A DNA stretch of 64,000 nt from NCBI RefSeq assembly GCF_900142955.1, contig NZ_FRCP01000018.1, positions 62,001 through 126,000 on the forward strand, given 5' to 3'. Position numbers and translations under genes: made by a program. Within the stretch, counting starts at the first letter, position 1; each line of letters opens with the position of its first letter. Of the stretch, positions 23,288 through 31,742 are shown piece by piece. The notes below the pieces were generated by a model. The model worked only from the letters and a program-made list of their open reading frames with translations. It had not been told where the DNA came from and did no database searches. Origin of the DNA: Anaerosporobacter mobilis DSM 15930. GTDB lineage: Bacteria > Bacillota > Clostridia > Lachnospirales > Lachnospiraceae.

Positions 23288-23916
23288 GTTAACCTCTTTC
23301 TGTTCATGATGAACTTATTTGTTTACTATTCTAATGATTGAACTAAATGAACTTGTCCAACTTGGTACTTTGATACAATGTTGATATCAATCAACAATAT
23401 GTAATCCTAGGACTGAATAGTGTTCTACTTCTATTTTAAATAAGTTACTTAATATTGTAAACAACAATTATGTTTAATTTGTGAAAAATAACGGAATTAA
23501 TAAAGTAATAGAAGAATAAATTGAAAAAATAGTGTTATAAAGCATACATATTACTATTATGAACTAGTATTTACTTCTATTATTATTTATTAAGAGTTAT
23601 TGATTGGATTAATGTATTATAGAAATTGAAATACTTAACATATTTTTTAACTTTTCTATGGTTTGAGGAATAGGGATATGCTATAATTTGATTAATATGT
23701 TCAAAAATCTTGTTAAAAAAGAAAGTATATTTGTAAAATGTAATAAAGTTTTGTGTAATCTACTCAATGCGAATAGCATTGAGTGATAAATAGAATAACA
23801 CTAACAGAAGAAATTGAGGTGACATTAGAATGAAGAGTATTTAACTAAAAAATTAATTGTTGCTAGATATATATAATTTCATCATAACATCATAACCAGA
23901 AGAAAGGACGAGAAGC
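23288..23916. other. Long AT-rich divergent intergenic region
   Basis: 629 nt between divergent genes, no ORF of note. It contains a 13-nt inverted repeat GTTCAT-G-ATGAAC (23302-23314) just upstream of the foldase gene, an extended -10 (TG at 23679-23680, TATAAT at 23682-23687), and a perfect 9-bp hairpin ACTCAATGC/GCATTGAGT (23762-23784). Otherwise I see nothing in it. Confidence 0.5.
23679..23687 (+). promoter_or_regulatory. Candidate extended -10 promoter element
   Basis: TGCTATAAT fits an extended -10 sequence reading towards the HAD gene, which starts 230 nt downstream. No good -35 is visible. Confidence 0.35.
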
Positions 23917-24513
23917 ATGATACATAACATCATATTTGACATCGGAAACGTGTTGTTATCTTTTTGTTGGGAGAAACATTTTGCAAGTTTTGGATTTAGT
24001 GATGAAGTGTTTAGTAGAGTAGCAAAAGCTACTGTATTAAGCCCAACATGGGATGCCTTTGATCAAGGAGTGTTGACTCCAGAGCAGTTACTTGAAGTGT
24101 TTATTAAGAATGACCCATCTGTAGAGAATGAGATTCGTCAGATGTATGCGAATATTAGCGGGACAGTTGAGCTTTATCCATATACACTGTCTTGGATAGA
24201 AGATTTGAAGAAGAGGGGATTTAACGTCTATGTGCTTTCGAACTTTAGTGAGAAGCTACATAATGAATGTGGGGACAAGGTTGACTTCTTGAAAGACATA
24301 GATGGATACATATTATCATACCAAGATAAGCTTATTAAACCAGATGATCGAATCTATCAACTTTTGATACACAGATATGGTTTGGTGCCAGATGATTGTG
24401 TGTTTATTGATGATAAGATGATCAACATAGAGGCAGCTAGAAGGAACGGAATGCATGGCATCGTATTTACTTCCTATGAGGAAACCGTTTATTTGTTAGA
24501 CAAGATGCTATAG
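23917..24513 (+). CDS. HAD-superfamily hydrolase (YihX-like sugar-phosphate phosphatase type)
   Basis: 198 residues. Motif I is FDIGNVL (nucleophile Asp9), motif II LSNFS, motif III Lys in KLIKPD, motif IV FIDDK. The helical cap lies between motifs I and II, as in class IA HADs. The Gly in place of the second motif-I Asp matches what I recall of the YihX-type FDLGNV group, whose members dephosphorylate sugar phosphates. The substrate here is unknown. The start has AGAAAGGACG upstream. It stands alone between a long leader and a promoter for the next gene. Confidence 0.75.
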   Translation: MIHNIIFDIGNVLLSFCWEKHFASFGFSDEVFSRVAKATVLSPTWDAFDQGVLTPEQLLEVFIKNDPSVENEIRQMYANISGTVELYPYTLSWIEDLKKRGFNVYVLSNFSEKLHNECGDKVDFLKDIDGYILSYQDKLIKPDDRIYQLLIHRYGLVPDDCVFIDDKMINIEAARRNGMHGIVFTSYEETVYLLDKML

Positions 24514-24569
24514 ATTTGTTCCTAGTAGAATAAGAATCTAATAATTGGGTACTACTACCTATTAACCCA

Positions 24570-24598
24570 TTGACAAATATTTTATCGCTTGTTATTAT
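24570..24598 (+). promoter_or_regulatory. Strong sigma-A promoter for the glutamine-synthetase-like gene
   Basis: Perfect TTGACA (24570-24575), 17 bp, TATTAT (24593-24598). Transcription should start near 24604, immediately before a terminator hairpin, giving a leader of about 140 nt. Confidence 0.7.
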
Positions 24599-24608
24599 TA
24601 ACTTAATC

Positions 24609-24650
24609 AGGGCAAAGGTGTTCTTATATGAATTCCTATGCCCTATTTTT
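24609..24650 (+). terminator. Terminator at the 5' end of the GS-like gene leader (candidate antitermination site)
   Basis: AGGGCAAAGG pairs with CCTATGCCCT (one mismatch) over a 16-nt loop and is followed by TATTTTT. Either it ends the HAD transcript or, because a strong promoter sits just upstream, it is a leader terminator controlled by the ANTAR protein encoded downstream. Confidence 0.6.
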
Positions 24651-24744
24651 GTAAGAAAAGAATGGATAACCTGTTGTATAGGTTGTACAGATAACTGATT
24701 TGCTGACAGGGATTGATACATAGAATGGAAGAGAGGGTGTTAGA

Positions 24745-26067
24745 ATGAGCAAATATACAAAACATGATATTATTGAATTAGTGGACGAAGAAGATGTAGA
24801 GTTTATACGTCTCCAATTTACAGACATCTATGGAACGTTAAAGAACATGGCGGTTACGACTAGCCAGTTAGAGAAGGTCTTGAACAATCAATGTAAGTTC
24901 GATGGGGCTGCAATCGAAGGATTTACAAGCAATGATAAATCAGATTTGTTTCTTCATCCGGTACTTGATACATTCGAGATTTTCCCATGGAGACCACAAC
25001 AAGGAAAAGTAGCTAGATTCTTATGCGATGTCTATCACAAAGATGGCACTCCGTTTGAAGGAGATAGCCGTTATATTCTTAAGGAAACAATTAACCAAGC
25101 CGCAGAGATGGGGTATTCCTTTGAGATTGGTTCAGAATGTGAATTTTATCTATTCCAAGCAGATGATAATGGAATTCCGTCTACACAGACAGAGGAAAAA
25201 GGTGGTTTCTTCGATATTGGACCAATTGATTTAGGTGAGAATGTACGTAGAGAGATTGTTTTAACCTTAGAGGATATGGGATTTGAGGTAGAAGCCTCGT
25301 ACCATGAAGCAGGTGCATCACAACACCAAATCGATTTTCAATATGATGAGGCTCTTAATGCCGCAGATAATATCATGACATTTCGTATGGTTGTAAGAAT
25401 TATTGCGAAACGTCATGGTTTACATGCCACATTTATGCCAAAACCAGTGAATGGTTCAATGGGGTCAGGGATGAATATCTTATTATCTATTTTAAAGGAC
25501 GGTAAGAATATATTTAGCAATGCGGAAGATAATAATAAATTATGTGATGAAGCAAAATGGTTTATTGCAGGTATATTAAAGCACAATGCTGCAATTACAG
25601 CGATAGCAAATCCAATCATTAATTCTTATAAACGTTTGGTACCAAGTTACAATGTACCTGCTTATAACGGTTGGTCTGTTCATAATAGAAATGCAAGCAT
25701 ACGTGTGCCGAATGATATCGATGCCGATAGTAGGATTGAACTTCGTTCACCGGACTCGTCAGCAAATCCATATCTAACAATCGCACTTTATCTTGCTGCT
25801 GGATTAGAAGGTATTCGTAACCAAGAAGAGTTACCAGAAGCATTACCTAATGATACGATGAAACAGGAAGAGTATAACCATGAGATTAAGCGTCTTCCTA
25901 AGACTTTAATTGATAGTATTGAGGAATTAGAGAAGGATGAATTCATTAGGAGTGTATTAGGGAATCAGTTTGCTAAGAACTTCATTAGTGCTAAGAAGAA
26001 AGAATGGAGCGATTATTGTTCCCAAGTAACAGCATGGGAGGTTGAGCAGTATTTATACCGCTTCTAA
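24745..26067 (+). CDS. Glutamine synthetase homologue lacking key active-site residues (probable pseudoenzyme)
   Basis: 440 residues, aligning over the full length with GSI-alpha GlnA (N-terminal beta-grasp about 15-100, catalytic domain about 105-440). Against Salmonella GlnA numbering, Glu129/131 (here 131/133), Glu212 (188), Glu357 (332), Arg359 (334) and Asp50 (53) are kept. Metal ligand Glu220 is Gln195 (QHQID), metal ligand His269 is Asn244 (GSGMNI), flap Glu327 is Asn303 (PSYNVP) and Ser53 is Ala56 (DGAAIEG). Loss of two metal ligands and the ammonium-side flap Glu makes ordinary synthetase activity unlikely. It may bind glutamine, glutamate or nucleotide as a sensor. It precedes an ANTAR regulator by 65 nt, recalling glnA-nitR in Clostridium saccharobutylicum and the AmiC-AmiR sensor/antiterminator pair. 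A divergent ligase is possible. Confidence 0.85.
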   Translation: MSKYTKHDIIELVDEEDVEFIRLQFTDIYGTLKNMAVTTSQLEKVLNNQCKFDGAAIEGFTSNDKSDLFLHPVLDTFEIFPWRPQQGKVARFLCDVYHKDGTPFEGDSRYILKETINQAAEMGYSFEIGSECEFYLFQADDNGIPSTQTEEKGGFFDIGPIDLGENVRREIVLTLEDMGFEVEASYHEAGASQHQIDFQYDEALNAADNIMTFRMVVRIIAKRHGLHATFMPKPVNGSMGSGMNILLSILKDGKNIFSNAEDNNKLCDEAKWFIAGILKHNAAITAIANPIINSYKRLVPSYNVPAYNGWSVHNRNASIRVPNDIDADSRIELRSPDSSANPYLTIALYLAAGLEGIRNQEELPEALPNDTMKQEEYNHEIKRLPKTLIDSIEELEKDEFIRSVLGNQFAKNFISAKKKEWSDYCSQVTAWEVEQYLYRF

Positions 26068-26072
26068 TCATG

Positions 26073-26107
26073 CAACCGGGTTCTATAGTGGCTATATATA
26101 CCGGTTG
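26073..26107 (+). promoter_or_regulatory. Hairpin between GS-like and ANTAR genes
   Basis: Outer stem CAACCGG/CCGGTTG encloses inner stem TATAG-TGG-CTATA; no T-run. It lies just upstream of the ANTAR ribosome site (GTGGAGGTG). GTTGTATAGG begins in its 3' arm (26104-26113) and also occurs in the GS-like leader (24673-24682). It may affect translation or bind the regulator. Confidence 0.4.
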
Positions 26108-26132
26108 TATAGGGTGGAGGTGAGACAAACAG

Positions 26133-26675
26133 ATGCTTAATATAATAATTGCATTTCCTAAAATAGATGATGCGAAGGTAATAAAGAATGTTTTAGTACG
26201 TAATGGATATGAGGTAGATGCAACATGTACAACAGGCGCACAAGTAATCGCGACTGCCAACAATTTAGATGGTGGTATTGTGATTAGTGCGTATCGCTTT
26301 ACAGATATGTTTTATAGCGATTTACATAATTATCTACCTAAAGGTTTTGAGATGTTATTAGTTGCTTCTCCTACTAAGTTTGAAGATTGCATCAATAATG
26401 ATATTGTTTGTCTTGGAAAACCGATTAAGACACAGGATTTGTTAAATACCCTTGAGATGATGACGTATAATTATACGAGACGAAGAAGAAAACTAAGAGA
26501 GAAACCGAAGCAAAGAACAGAAGAGGAAAAGGAAGTTATTGTGAAAGCAAAACGTATTCTCATGGATAGAAACAATATGACGGAGGAAGAAGCGCATCGT
26601 TATATACAAAAGACTAGTATGGACAGTGGAACTAATATAGTGGAAACAGCACAGATGATTTTGTGTTTGATGTAA
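26133..26675 (+). CDS. ANTAR-domain RNA-binding antiterminator with degenerate receiver domain
   Basis: 180 residues. The N-terminal half (1-105) has the receiver fold pattern but lacks the acidic pocket (AFPKIDD instead of a DD start) and a clear phospho-Asp (VISAYRF at the expected site). The conserved Lys remains (CLGKPIK). A basic stretch (RRRRKLREKPK) leads into a C-terminal ANTAR helical bundle (about 120-180; AKRILMDRNNMTEEEAH). ANTAR proteins bind paired RNA hairpins and prevent termination. Without phosphorylation, activity is probably set by protein partners, the obvious candidate being the preceding GS-like protein. Its target could be the 24609 terminator or nitrogen genes elsewhere. 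Confidence 0.85.
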   Translation: MLNIIIAFPKIDDAKVIKNVLVRNGYEVDATCTTGAQVIATANNLDGGIVISAYRFTDMFYSDLHNYLPKGFEMLLVASPTKFEDCINNDIVCLGKPIKTQDLLNTLEMMTYNYTRRRRKLREKPKQRTEEEKEVIVKAKRILMDRNNMTEEEAHRYIQKTSMDSGTNIVETAQMILCLM

Positions 26676-26676
26676 C

Positions 26677-26726
26677 TATGAATATAGCAATTACCTACAC
26701 AAATGATGTTTTTATGTGCGAAGTTT
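26677..26726 (+). repeat. Second copy of the right arm of palindrome A
   Basis: About 50 nt beginning 1 nt after the ANTAR stop match 14694-14743 with only a few differences: an identical first 22 nt, then a shared ATGTGCGAAGTTT. Both copies lie shortly before a terminator. This copy lacks the left arm. Confidence 0.75.
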
Positions 26727-26744
26727 AAGTAAAGAATTTAATAG

Positions 26745-26797
26745 AACTCTAGGTATAAATAGTAGCTTATAAAGCAATATTTATACCTAGAGTTTTC
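26745..26797 (+). terminator. Terminator of the GS-like/ANTAR operon
   Basis: A 16-bp perfect stem (26745-26760 with 26779-26794) closes an 18-nt loop and ends in TTTTCTTAT. Confidence 0.85.
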
Positions 26798-26923
26798 TTA
26801 TGGTAAATTAGAATGATTGCTATAAATAATGTTAGATGATAAAATTAAATGGTAAGTATTAATACTGTACAACATTAAAAAGTAATTAAGACCAGTACAT
26901 ATTGATAAAGAGGAGGAGTTATT

Positions 26924-28708
26924 ATGAAGAATTTAAAGGTGAGAACAAAAGTTGTCATGCTGGCAGTTGGATTAATCTGTATAGCAATCTTTATGTGTAT
27001 GTTATCAATAACAAAACTGACAGATGAGATGAATCAATCTCTTGATACTCTGGAAGCTAGATTGAATGAAGATTATGATACGAATATTAAGGAACAAGTA
27101 GGTACAACAATTAAGATGATTGAAGCAATCTATCAGAAATCACAACAAGGTGTGTATTCCTTAGAAGAATCAAAGCAGTTAGCAGCAGAAATTGTACGAA
27201 GTTTGCGTTATGGTGAAAGCGGTTATTTTTGGGTAGATACATATGAAGGGGATAATGTTGTATTGCTTGGCAGTGAAACAGAGGGAACAAATCGTCTAGA
27301 CACTGTCGATGTGAATGGGTTTAGAATGGTTGCGAATATTATTGAAGTAGGCAAGCAACCAGATGGTGGATTTACAGAATATTGGTTTCCTAAAGAAGGT
27401 GAAGAAGAGGCCTCCCCAAAACGTTCTTATAGTAAAGCATTCGAACCATATCAATGGGTAGTAGGAACTGGAAATTATACAGATTACATAGATAATGAAA
27501 TTGCGACATTACGAGCAGAAAAAGTAACGGAAGTTAATAAGGTTATTATGGAGATGGCGATAATACTAATTGTTGTTTTGTGTATTAGTATGTTCATAAC
27601 TGGATTATTCTCAAGACAATTAGGATCCGCATTCAATAGTATTTGTAGTTATTTACGACAAGTAGCAAGTGGTGATTTTACTGCTAAATTACCGAAGAAT
27701 ATTGCAAATCGTAAGGATGATTTCGGAACGCTAATTACGGAACTGGAGAATATGAAGTCTTCCGTAAGCGGTTTGATTAAACAGACCAATATAGAAGCAG
27801 ATAAGATTCTTGAAGTGGTAAGTCAAGTAACGCTTGGAGTGAACGAGCTGAATAGTAACTTAGAAGACGTATCTGCGACGACGGAAGAACTAGCAGCTGG
27901 TATGGAGGAGACCTCTGCTGCATCTCAAGAGATGTTGACGGCATCTCAAGAAATTGATATGGCAACTAAAGTAATTGCAGAGAAATCCTCTCAAGGAGCT
28001 GAATTGGCAAGCGAGATTTATAAGAGAGCTGATGTTACGAAATCCGAGGTGGATATGGCACAGCAAGTAGCTGGAGCAATGAGACAAGAGATAGAAGAAA
28101 AATTACAAGAAGCGTTAGAGAATGTAAAAATAGTTGAACAGATACACGTTTTGTCGGAATCTATTATGACCATAACAGGGCAGACGAATCTGCTAGCTTT
28201 GAATGCGGCTATTGAAGCGGCAAGAGCTGGAGAAGCCGGAAGAGGATTCTCTGTTGTAGCAGATGAGATTCGAGATTTGGCAGAACAATCAAAGAATACG
28301 GTTGTGAAGATTCAAGAAGTAACGGAACAAGTAACGGAATCGGTTAACAATCTATCAGATAGTGCAACCAAACTACTAGATTTTGTTTCAACTAAGGTAA
28401 ATCAAGACTATGATCGATTCGGTGACGTAGCAGAAGAATATCATAAAGATGCAAATTACATTAATGATTTAATACAAGATTTCAGCGAGACAGCAGAAGG
28501 ATTAAAGAAATCGATAGGTAGTGTCATGACCGCTATTAATGAAGTTTCTCAGGCTTCCGAACAAGGAGCTATTGGAACAAGTGATATAGCAGAAAAGGTT
28601 ATGGGAGTTACGAATAAATCTATGTATGTAGCGGATCAGGTAAGTATATCAAAAGAAAGTAGTATACATTTGCATGAGGAGATTGGTAAATTCCGATTAG
28701 AGGATTAA
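26924..28708 (+). CDS. Methyl-accepting chemotaxis protein with Cache sensor
   Basis: 594 residues. Transmembrane helix (about 9-28), extracellular single-Cache domain (about 40-200) with ESGYFWV and [12 protein letters not shown], transmembrane helix (about 207-230), HAMP (about 231-285) and signalling coiled coil (about 300-594). The hairpin tip reads [20 protein letters not shown]. Cache_2-type sensors often bind carboxylates or amino acids. The gene has its own AGGAGGAG ribosome site and lies between terminated operons, so it is probably monocistronic. Confidence 0.9.
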   Translation: MKNLKVRTKVVMLAVGLICIAIFMCMLSITKLTDEMNQSLDTLEARLNEDYDTNIKEQVGTTIKMIEAIYQKSQQGVYSLEESKQLAAEIVRSLRYGESGYFWVDTYEGDNVVLLGSETEGTNRLDTVDVNGFRMVANIIEVGKQPDGGFTEYWFPKEGEEEASPKRSYSKAFEPYQWVVGTGNYTDYIDNEIATLRAEKVTEVNKVIMEMAIILIVVLCISMFITGLFSRQLGSAFNSICSYLRQVASGDFTAKLPKNIANRKDDFGTLITELENMKSSVSGLIKQTNIEADKILEVVSQVTLGVNELNSNLEDVSATTEELAAGMEETSAASQEMLTASQEIDMATKVIAEKSSQGAELASEIYKRADVTKSEVDMAQQVAGAMRQEIEEKLQEALENVKIVEQIHVLSESIMTITGQTNLLALNAAIEAARAGEAGRGFSVVADEIRDLAEQSKNTVVKIQEVTEQVTESVNNLSDSATKLLDFVSTKVNQDYDRFGDVAEEYHKDANYINDLIQDFSETAEGLKKSIGSVMTAINEVSQASEQGAIGTSDIAEKVMGVTNKSMYVADQVSISKESSIHLHEEIGKFRLED

Positions 28709-28755
28709 GAACAATGCGATTTGCGAATGGTAACTATTCATTTTCATAAATAATG

Positions 28756-28784
28756 TTGCGTAAATGTATGTTATGGGGTAAAAT
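28756..28784 (+). promoter_or_regulatory. Candidate promoter of dapL
   Basis: TTGCGT (28756-28761), 17 bp, TAAAAT (28779-28784), about 48 nt before the dapL start. Confidence 0.45.
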
Positions 28785-28831
28785 AACACAAAGTTAAAAA
28801 TATGAATCGATAAAAATAAGGAGGCTTCATA

Positions 28832-30046
28832 ATGTACAAGATTAACGAGAATTATCTAAAATTACCTGGTAGTTATTTGTTTTCAACAATTGGTAAAAAA
28901 GTAAACGAATTCACAGCGGCAAATCCAGAGAAGAAGATTATTCGTCTTGGTATTGGTGATGTAACATTACCTTTAGCACCAGCTGTTATTGATAGAATGC
29001 ACAAAGCAGTTGACGAGATGTCAAGTCCAGAAACTTTCAAAGGTTATGCACCTGACCTTGGCTATGAATTCTTAAGAGAAGCTATCGCAGTGAATGATTT
29101 CAAAACTCGTGGAGTTGATATCGCATTAGATGAAATCTTCATCAGTGACGGAGCGAAGAGTGACTCTGGTAATATCGGTGATATCTTCGATATTGATAAC
29201 AAGATTGCAGTTTGTGATCCTGTATACCCAGTATATGTAGATACGAATGCAATGTCAGGAAGAACAGGAGAGTACTTACCTGAACTTGGTAAATGGAGTA
29301 ATGTTATCTACATGCCTTGTACAGCAGAGACGAATTTTGCCCCAGAATTACCAAAAGAAAGACCGGACATTATCTATCTTTGTTTTCCAAACAATCCAAC
29401 TGGTTCTACAATTAACAAAGATGAGTTACAAAAATGGGTTGATTACGCGCTCAAAGTTGGAGCAGTAATAATCTATGATGCTGCTTATGAAGCGTACATC
29501 TCTGAAGAAGATGTTCCTCATACAATCTATGAATGTGAAGGCGCAAAAGCTTGTGCAATCGAACTTAGAAGTTTCTCTAAGAACGCTGGTTTTACAGGTA
29601 CAAGACTTGGTTTCACTGTTATTCCAAAAGAATTAAAATGTGGTGATGTAACACTTAACAGCTTATGGGCAAGACGCCATGGTACCAAGTTCAATGGTGC
29701 TCCTTATATTATCCAAGCTGCAGGTGCTGCGGTATATACAGAAGAAGGAAAGAAACAAACACAGGAACAAATTGCTTACTACATGAATAACGCGAAAGTA
29801 ATTCGCGATGGTCTTGCAAGTGCTGGATACACAGTATCTGGTGGAGTGAATGCACCTTACATCTGGTTAAAGACTCCAGAGAAGATGACTTCATGGGATT
29901 TCTTTGATTATTTATTACAAGATGCAAACGTTGTTGGTACTCCAGGTTCAGGTTTTGGGCCAAGTGGAGAAGGATACTTCCGACTCACTGCATTCGGTTC
30001 TTATGAGAATACAGTGGAAGCAATTGAAAGAATTAAGAAATTATAA
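28832..30046 (+). CDS. dapL: LL-diaminopimelate aminotransferase
   Basis: 404 residues, class I/II PLP aminotransferase fold. SFSK with Lys250 is the Schiff-base lysine, and FPNNPTG is the cofactor-site motif. The N-terminal KLPGSYLF and GIGDVTLPL motifs are typical of DapL. The enzyme converts tetrahydrodipicolinate directly to LL-diaminopimelate for lysine and peptidoglycan synthesis, bypassing acylated intermediates. It appears to be a single-gene unit: candidate promoter upstream, strong terminator downstream, ribosome site AGGAGG 7 nt before the ATG. Confidence 0.93.
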   Translation: MYKINENYLKLPGSYLFSTIGKKVNEFTAANPEKKIIRLGIGDVTLPLAPAVIDRMHKAVDEMSSPETFKGYAPDLGYEFLREAIAVNDFKTRGVDIALDEIFISDGAKSDSGNIGDIFDIDNKIAVCDPVYPVYVDTNAMSGRTGEYLPELGKWSNVIYMPCTAETNFAPELPKERPDIIYLCFPNNPTGSTINKDELQKWVDYALKVGAVIIYDAAYEAYISEEDVPHTIYECEGAKACAIELRSFSKNAGFTGTRLGFTVIPKELKCGDVTLNSLWARRHGTKFNGAPYIIQAAGAAVYTEEGKKQTQEQIAYYMNNAKVIRDGLASAGYTVSGGVNAPYIWLKTPEKMTSWDFFDYLLQDANVVGTPGSGFGPSGEGYFRLTAFGSYENTVEAIERIKKL

Positions 30047-30057
30047 GATAATGATAG

Positions 30058-30095
30058 AACAGATACGAATGGACTACAATTCGTATCTGTTTTTT
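30058..30095 (+). terminator. Terminator of dapL
   Basis: A 13-bp stem AACAGATACGAAT/ATTCGTATCTGTT with an 8-nt loop runs into six Ts. Confidence 0.9.
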
Positions 30096-30181
30096 GAGTT
30101 AATCGGAAAACAGTGATATAATGTTTGTATGATACTGATAGTGAATAATTATGTAAATACAAGACTAAGAAGGATGAGACC

Positions 30182-30772
30182 ATGAGTAATAGAATAAGTG
30201 ATAAAAACAGTGATATAATAAGTAATAAAATAACGTTGAGAGCTGCTACTACAAAAGATGCTGAAGGGATACTTGCCGTATACATTCCTTATATTCTTAA
30301 CACAACAATAACCTATGAATATGAGATACCTATAGTTGAAGAATTCCGAGAGAGGATCCGTAAAGTAACCAAATTCTATCCTTATCTTGTATGTGAAGAG
30401 GAAGGGGAAATCGTAGGGTATGCATATGCGTCACAGCATTTAGAACGCGCTGCATTTCAGTGGGGGGCAGAGATTTCAATCTATATCAAAGAAAGTTATC
30501 ATGGAAATGGTATCGCAGCTAGATTATATGATCAAATTATTGATATTCTATATAAACAAGGTGTTTATAAGGTTTATGCATTAATTGATTCGCCCAATGA
30601 AAAGAGCGAGAACTTCCATATAAAACGTGGCTTTAAGGAGATCGGCTGCCTACCAAATACGGCATTCAAATTAGGCAAGTGGTGTAATCTGAAATACTAC
30701 GAGAAAGAATTACGTGAATGTGAAGGAACACCAGTGGAGTTGATAGCTGCCAAGTTTATAGAATTAAGCTGA
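30182..30772 (+). CDS. GNAT-family N-acetyltransferase (phosphinothricin acetyltransferase-like)
   Basis: 196 residues. GNAT fold with RAATTKDAEGILAVY at the start of the domain (about 19) and the acetyl-CoA loop YHGNGIA (about 115). Length and the N-terminal YIPYI..TTITYEYE stretch resemble the Pat/YncA group that acetylates phosphinothricin, methionine sulfone or similar small amines. The true substrate is unknown. It is a standalone gene between the dapL terminator and the T-box region; the first 15 residues are an extra polar tail. Confidence 0.75.
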   Translation: MSNRISDKNSDIISNKITLRAATTKDAEGILAVYIPYILNTTITYEYEIPIVEEFRERIRKVTKFYPYLVCEEEGEIVGYAYASQHLERAAFQWGAEISIYIKESYHGNGIAARLYDQIIDILYKQGVYKVYALIDSPNEKSENFHIKRGFKEIGCLPNTAFKLGKWCNLKYYEKELRECEGTPVELIAAKFIELS

Positions 30773-30795
30773 ATTTAATATATTCCATTAATATG

Positions 30796-30852
30796 TGTGG
30801 TACAGTTACCTCAAAAAAGTCGTGTGATCTGGAGGCTTTTAATTGTACCACA
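30796..30852. other. Inverted repeat in the gap before the T-box
   Basis: TGTGGTACAGTT and AATTGTACCACA form a near-perfect 12-bp stem around a 33-nt loop, with no T-run. The remaining 240 nt to the T-box promoter show no gene or further signal. Confidence 0.4.
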
Positions 30853-31097
30853 GTGTAATCTCATCCGATTGCCTTTAACAGAAGACTACTCGGATTATTA
30901 CAGAATGATTGGTTCATGCACAAGGATTTGGAACTATGAATGAATCATAGTCAAATTGAACATAATATCAAGATACTTTTGGATGTAAGACAATGTATGA
31001 ATATGCATAGGTTGTGTTTATATATGTAAGAGAAACATTAGATAACTATCTCCAATATACCAATAAACTTTTTAATATAAAGTTTTTTAAATTTTAC

Positions 31098-31126
31098 TTG
31101 CGTTTATAAAAACACTGTGCTAAGAT
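31098..31126 (+). promoter_or_regulatory. Candidate promoter of the T-box aspS operon
   Basis: TTGCGT (31098-31103), 17 bp, TAAGAT (31121-31126), about 50-70 nt ahead of the T-box stem I region. Confidence 0.5.
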
Positions 31127-31174
31127 GAAACACAACAAAAGTAACGATATAAAAGTTTGCTAACAATACAGTTA

Positions 31175-31535
31175 CTTTTAGAAATTGTAAAAGCGTTGAA
31201 AGAGACTTTGACTTACCGAGAGCATTTATAGACAGGAATATAGTGTCACCGACTGAGAGCACTATTTTGATGATAAGCAAGCCATGGAACACTCTGGAGC
31301 TGGTGGATTGAACAAGTATGTGTCATAGGTTTCAAAAAACATTCATGTAGGACTTTCGTACATTTTAGTACGTATGACTAGTTTAGAGAAATTGCAGACA
31401 TAGAAAAGTAGGTTCACACGTTGCACGCGTTAAGTGTTTAAGCGGAGAAATTACACATTTCTCAATGCGGGTGGTACCGCGGGAAAATAGCTTATCCCGT
31501 CCCGGAATATATTCGATTCCAGGGGCTTTTTTTAT
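31175..31535 (+). ncRNA. T-box riboswitch controlling the aspS-gatCAB genes
   Basis: The antiterminator signature TGCGGGTGGTACCGCGGG (31476-31493) is unmistakable. It is followed by a terminator stem CCCGGAAT/ATTCCAGGGG (31501-31525) with seven Ts. Stem I includes an upper hairpin ATAGTG/CACTAT. The likely specifier region is GGAAC at 31286-31290, followed by ACTCTGGAGC as in other T-boxes, which places AAC (Asn) at 31288-31290 and an overlapping GAA (Glu) at 31287-31289. Uncharged tRNA should pair here and promote read-through into the aspartyl-tRNA synthetase and amidotransferase genes. The 5' limit is approximate. The 200 nt from the terminator to the start codon hold only a small hairpin near 31550. 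Confidence 0.93.
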
Positions 31536-31742
31536 ACCCATTTTTAGGGCTGCTTATAATTATAGCATGCCGATACATTCCGTAACCTTTTTTATTGGTA
31601 GGAGATAATCGATGTGGTAAAAGTCCAAAGTTGAATCGAATATGCTGGAGTCGCTCTAATGTAGATATTCATGTTATACATTAGGTTCCAGTCAAAAAGC
31701 TTAGATATTACATCAATATTTAATATTTAAGGAGGGATTTCA

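Noticed and set aside
23917..23960. Loss of the second motif-I Asp in the HAD protein as a sign of a dead enzyme
   Set aside because: FD-x-GNV is, as far as I recall, the normal form in the YihX-like group, so it is not evidence of inactivity.
24600..24744. Classical ANTAR paired hexaloop hairpins in the GS-like leader
   Set aside because: I found a terminator and a small AACCT/AGGTT stem but no pair of hairpins with the A1/G4 hexaloop pattern, so the direct RNA target here remains unproven.
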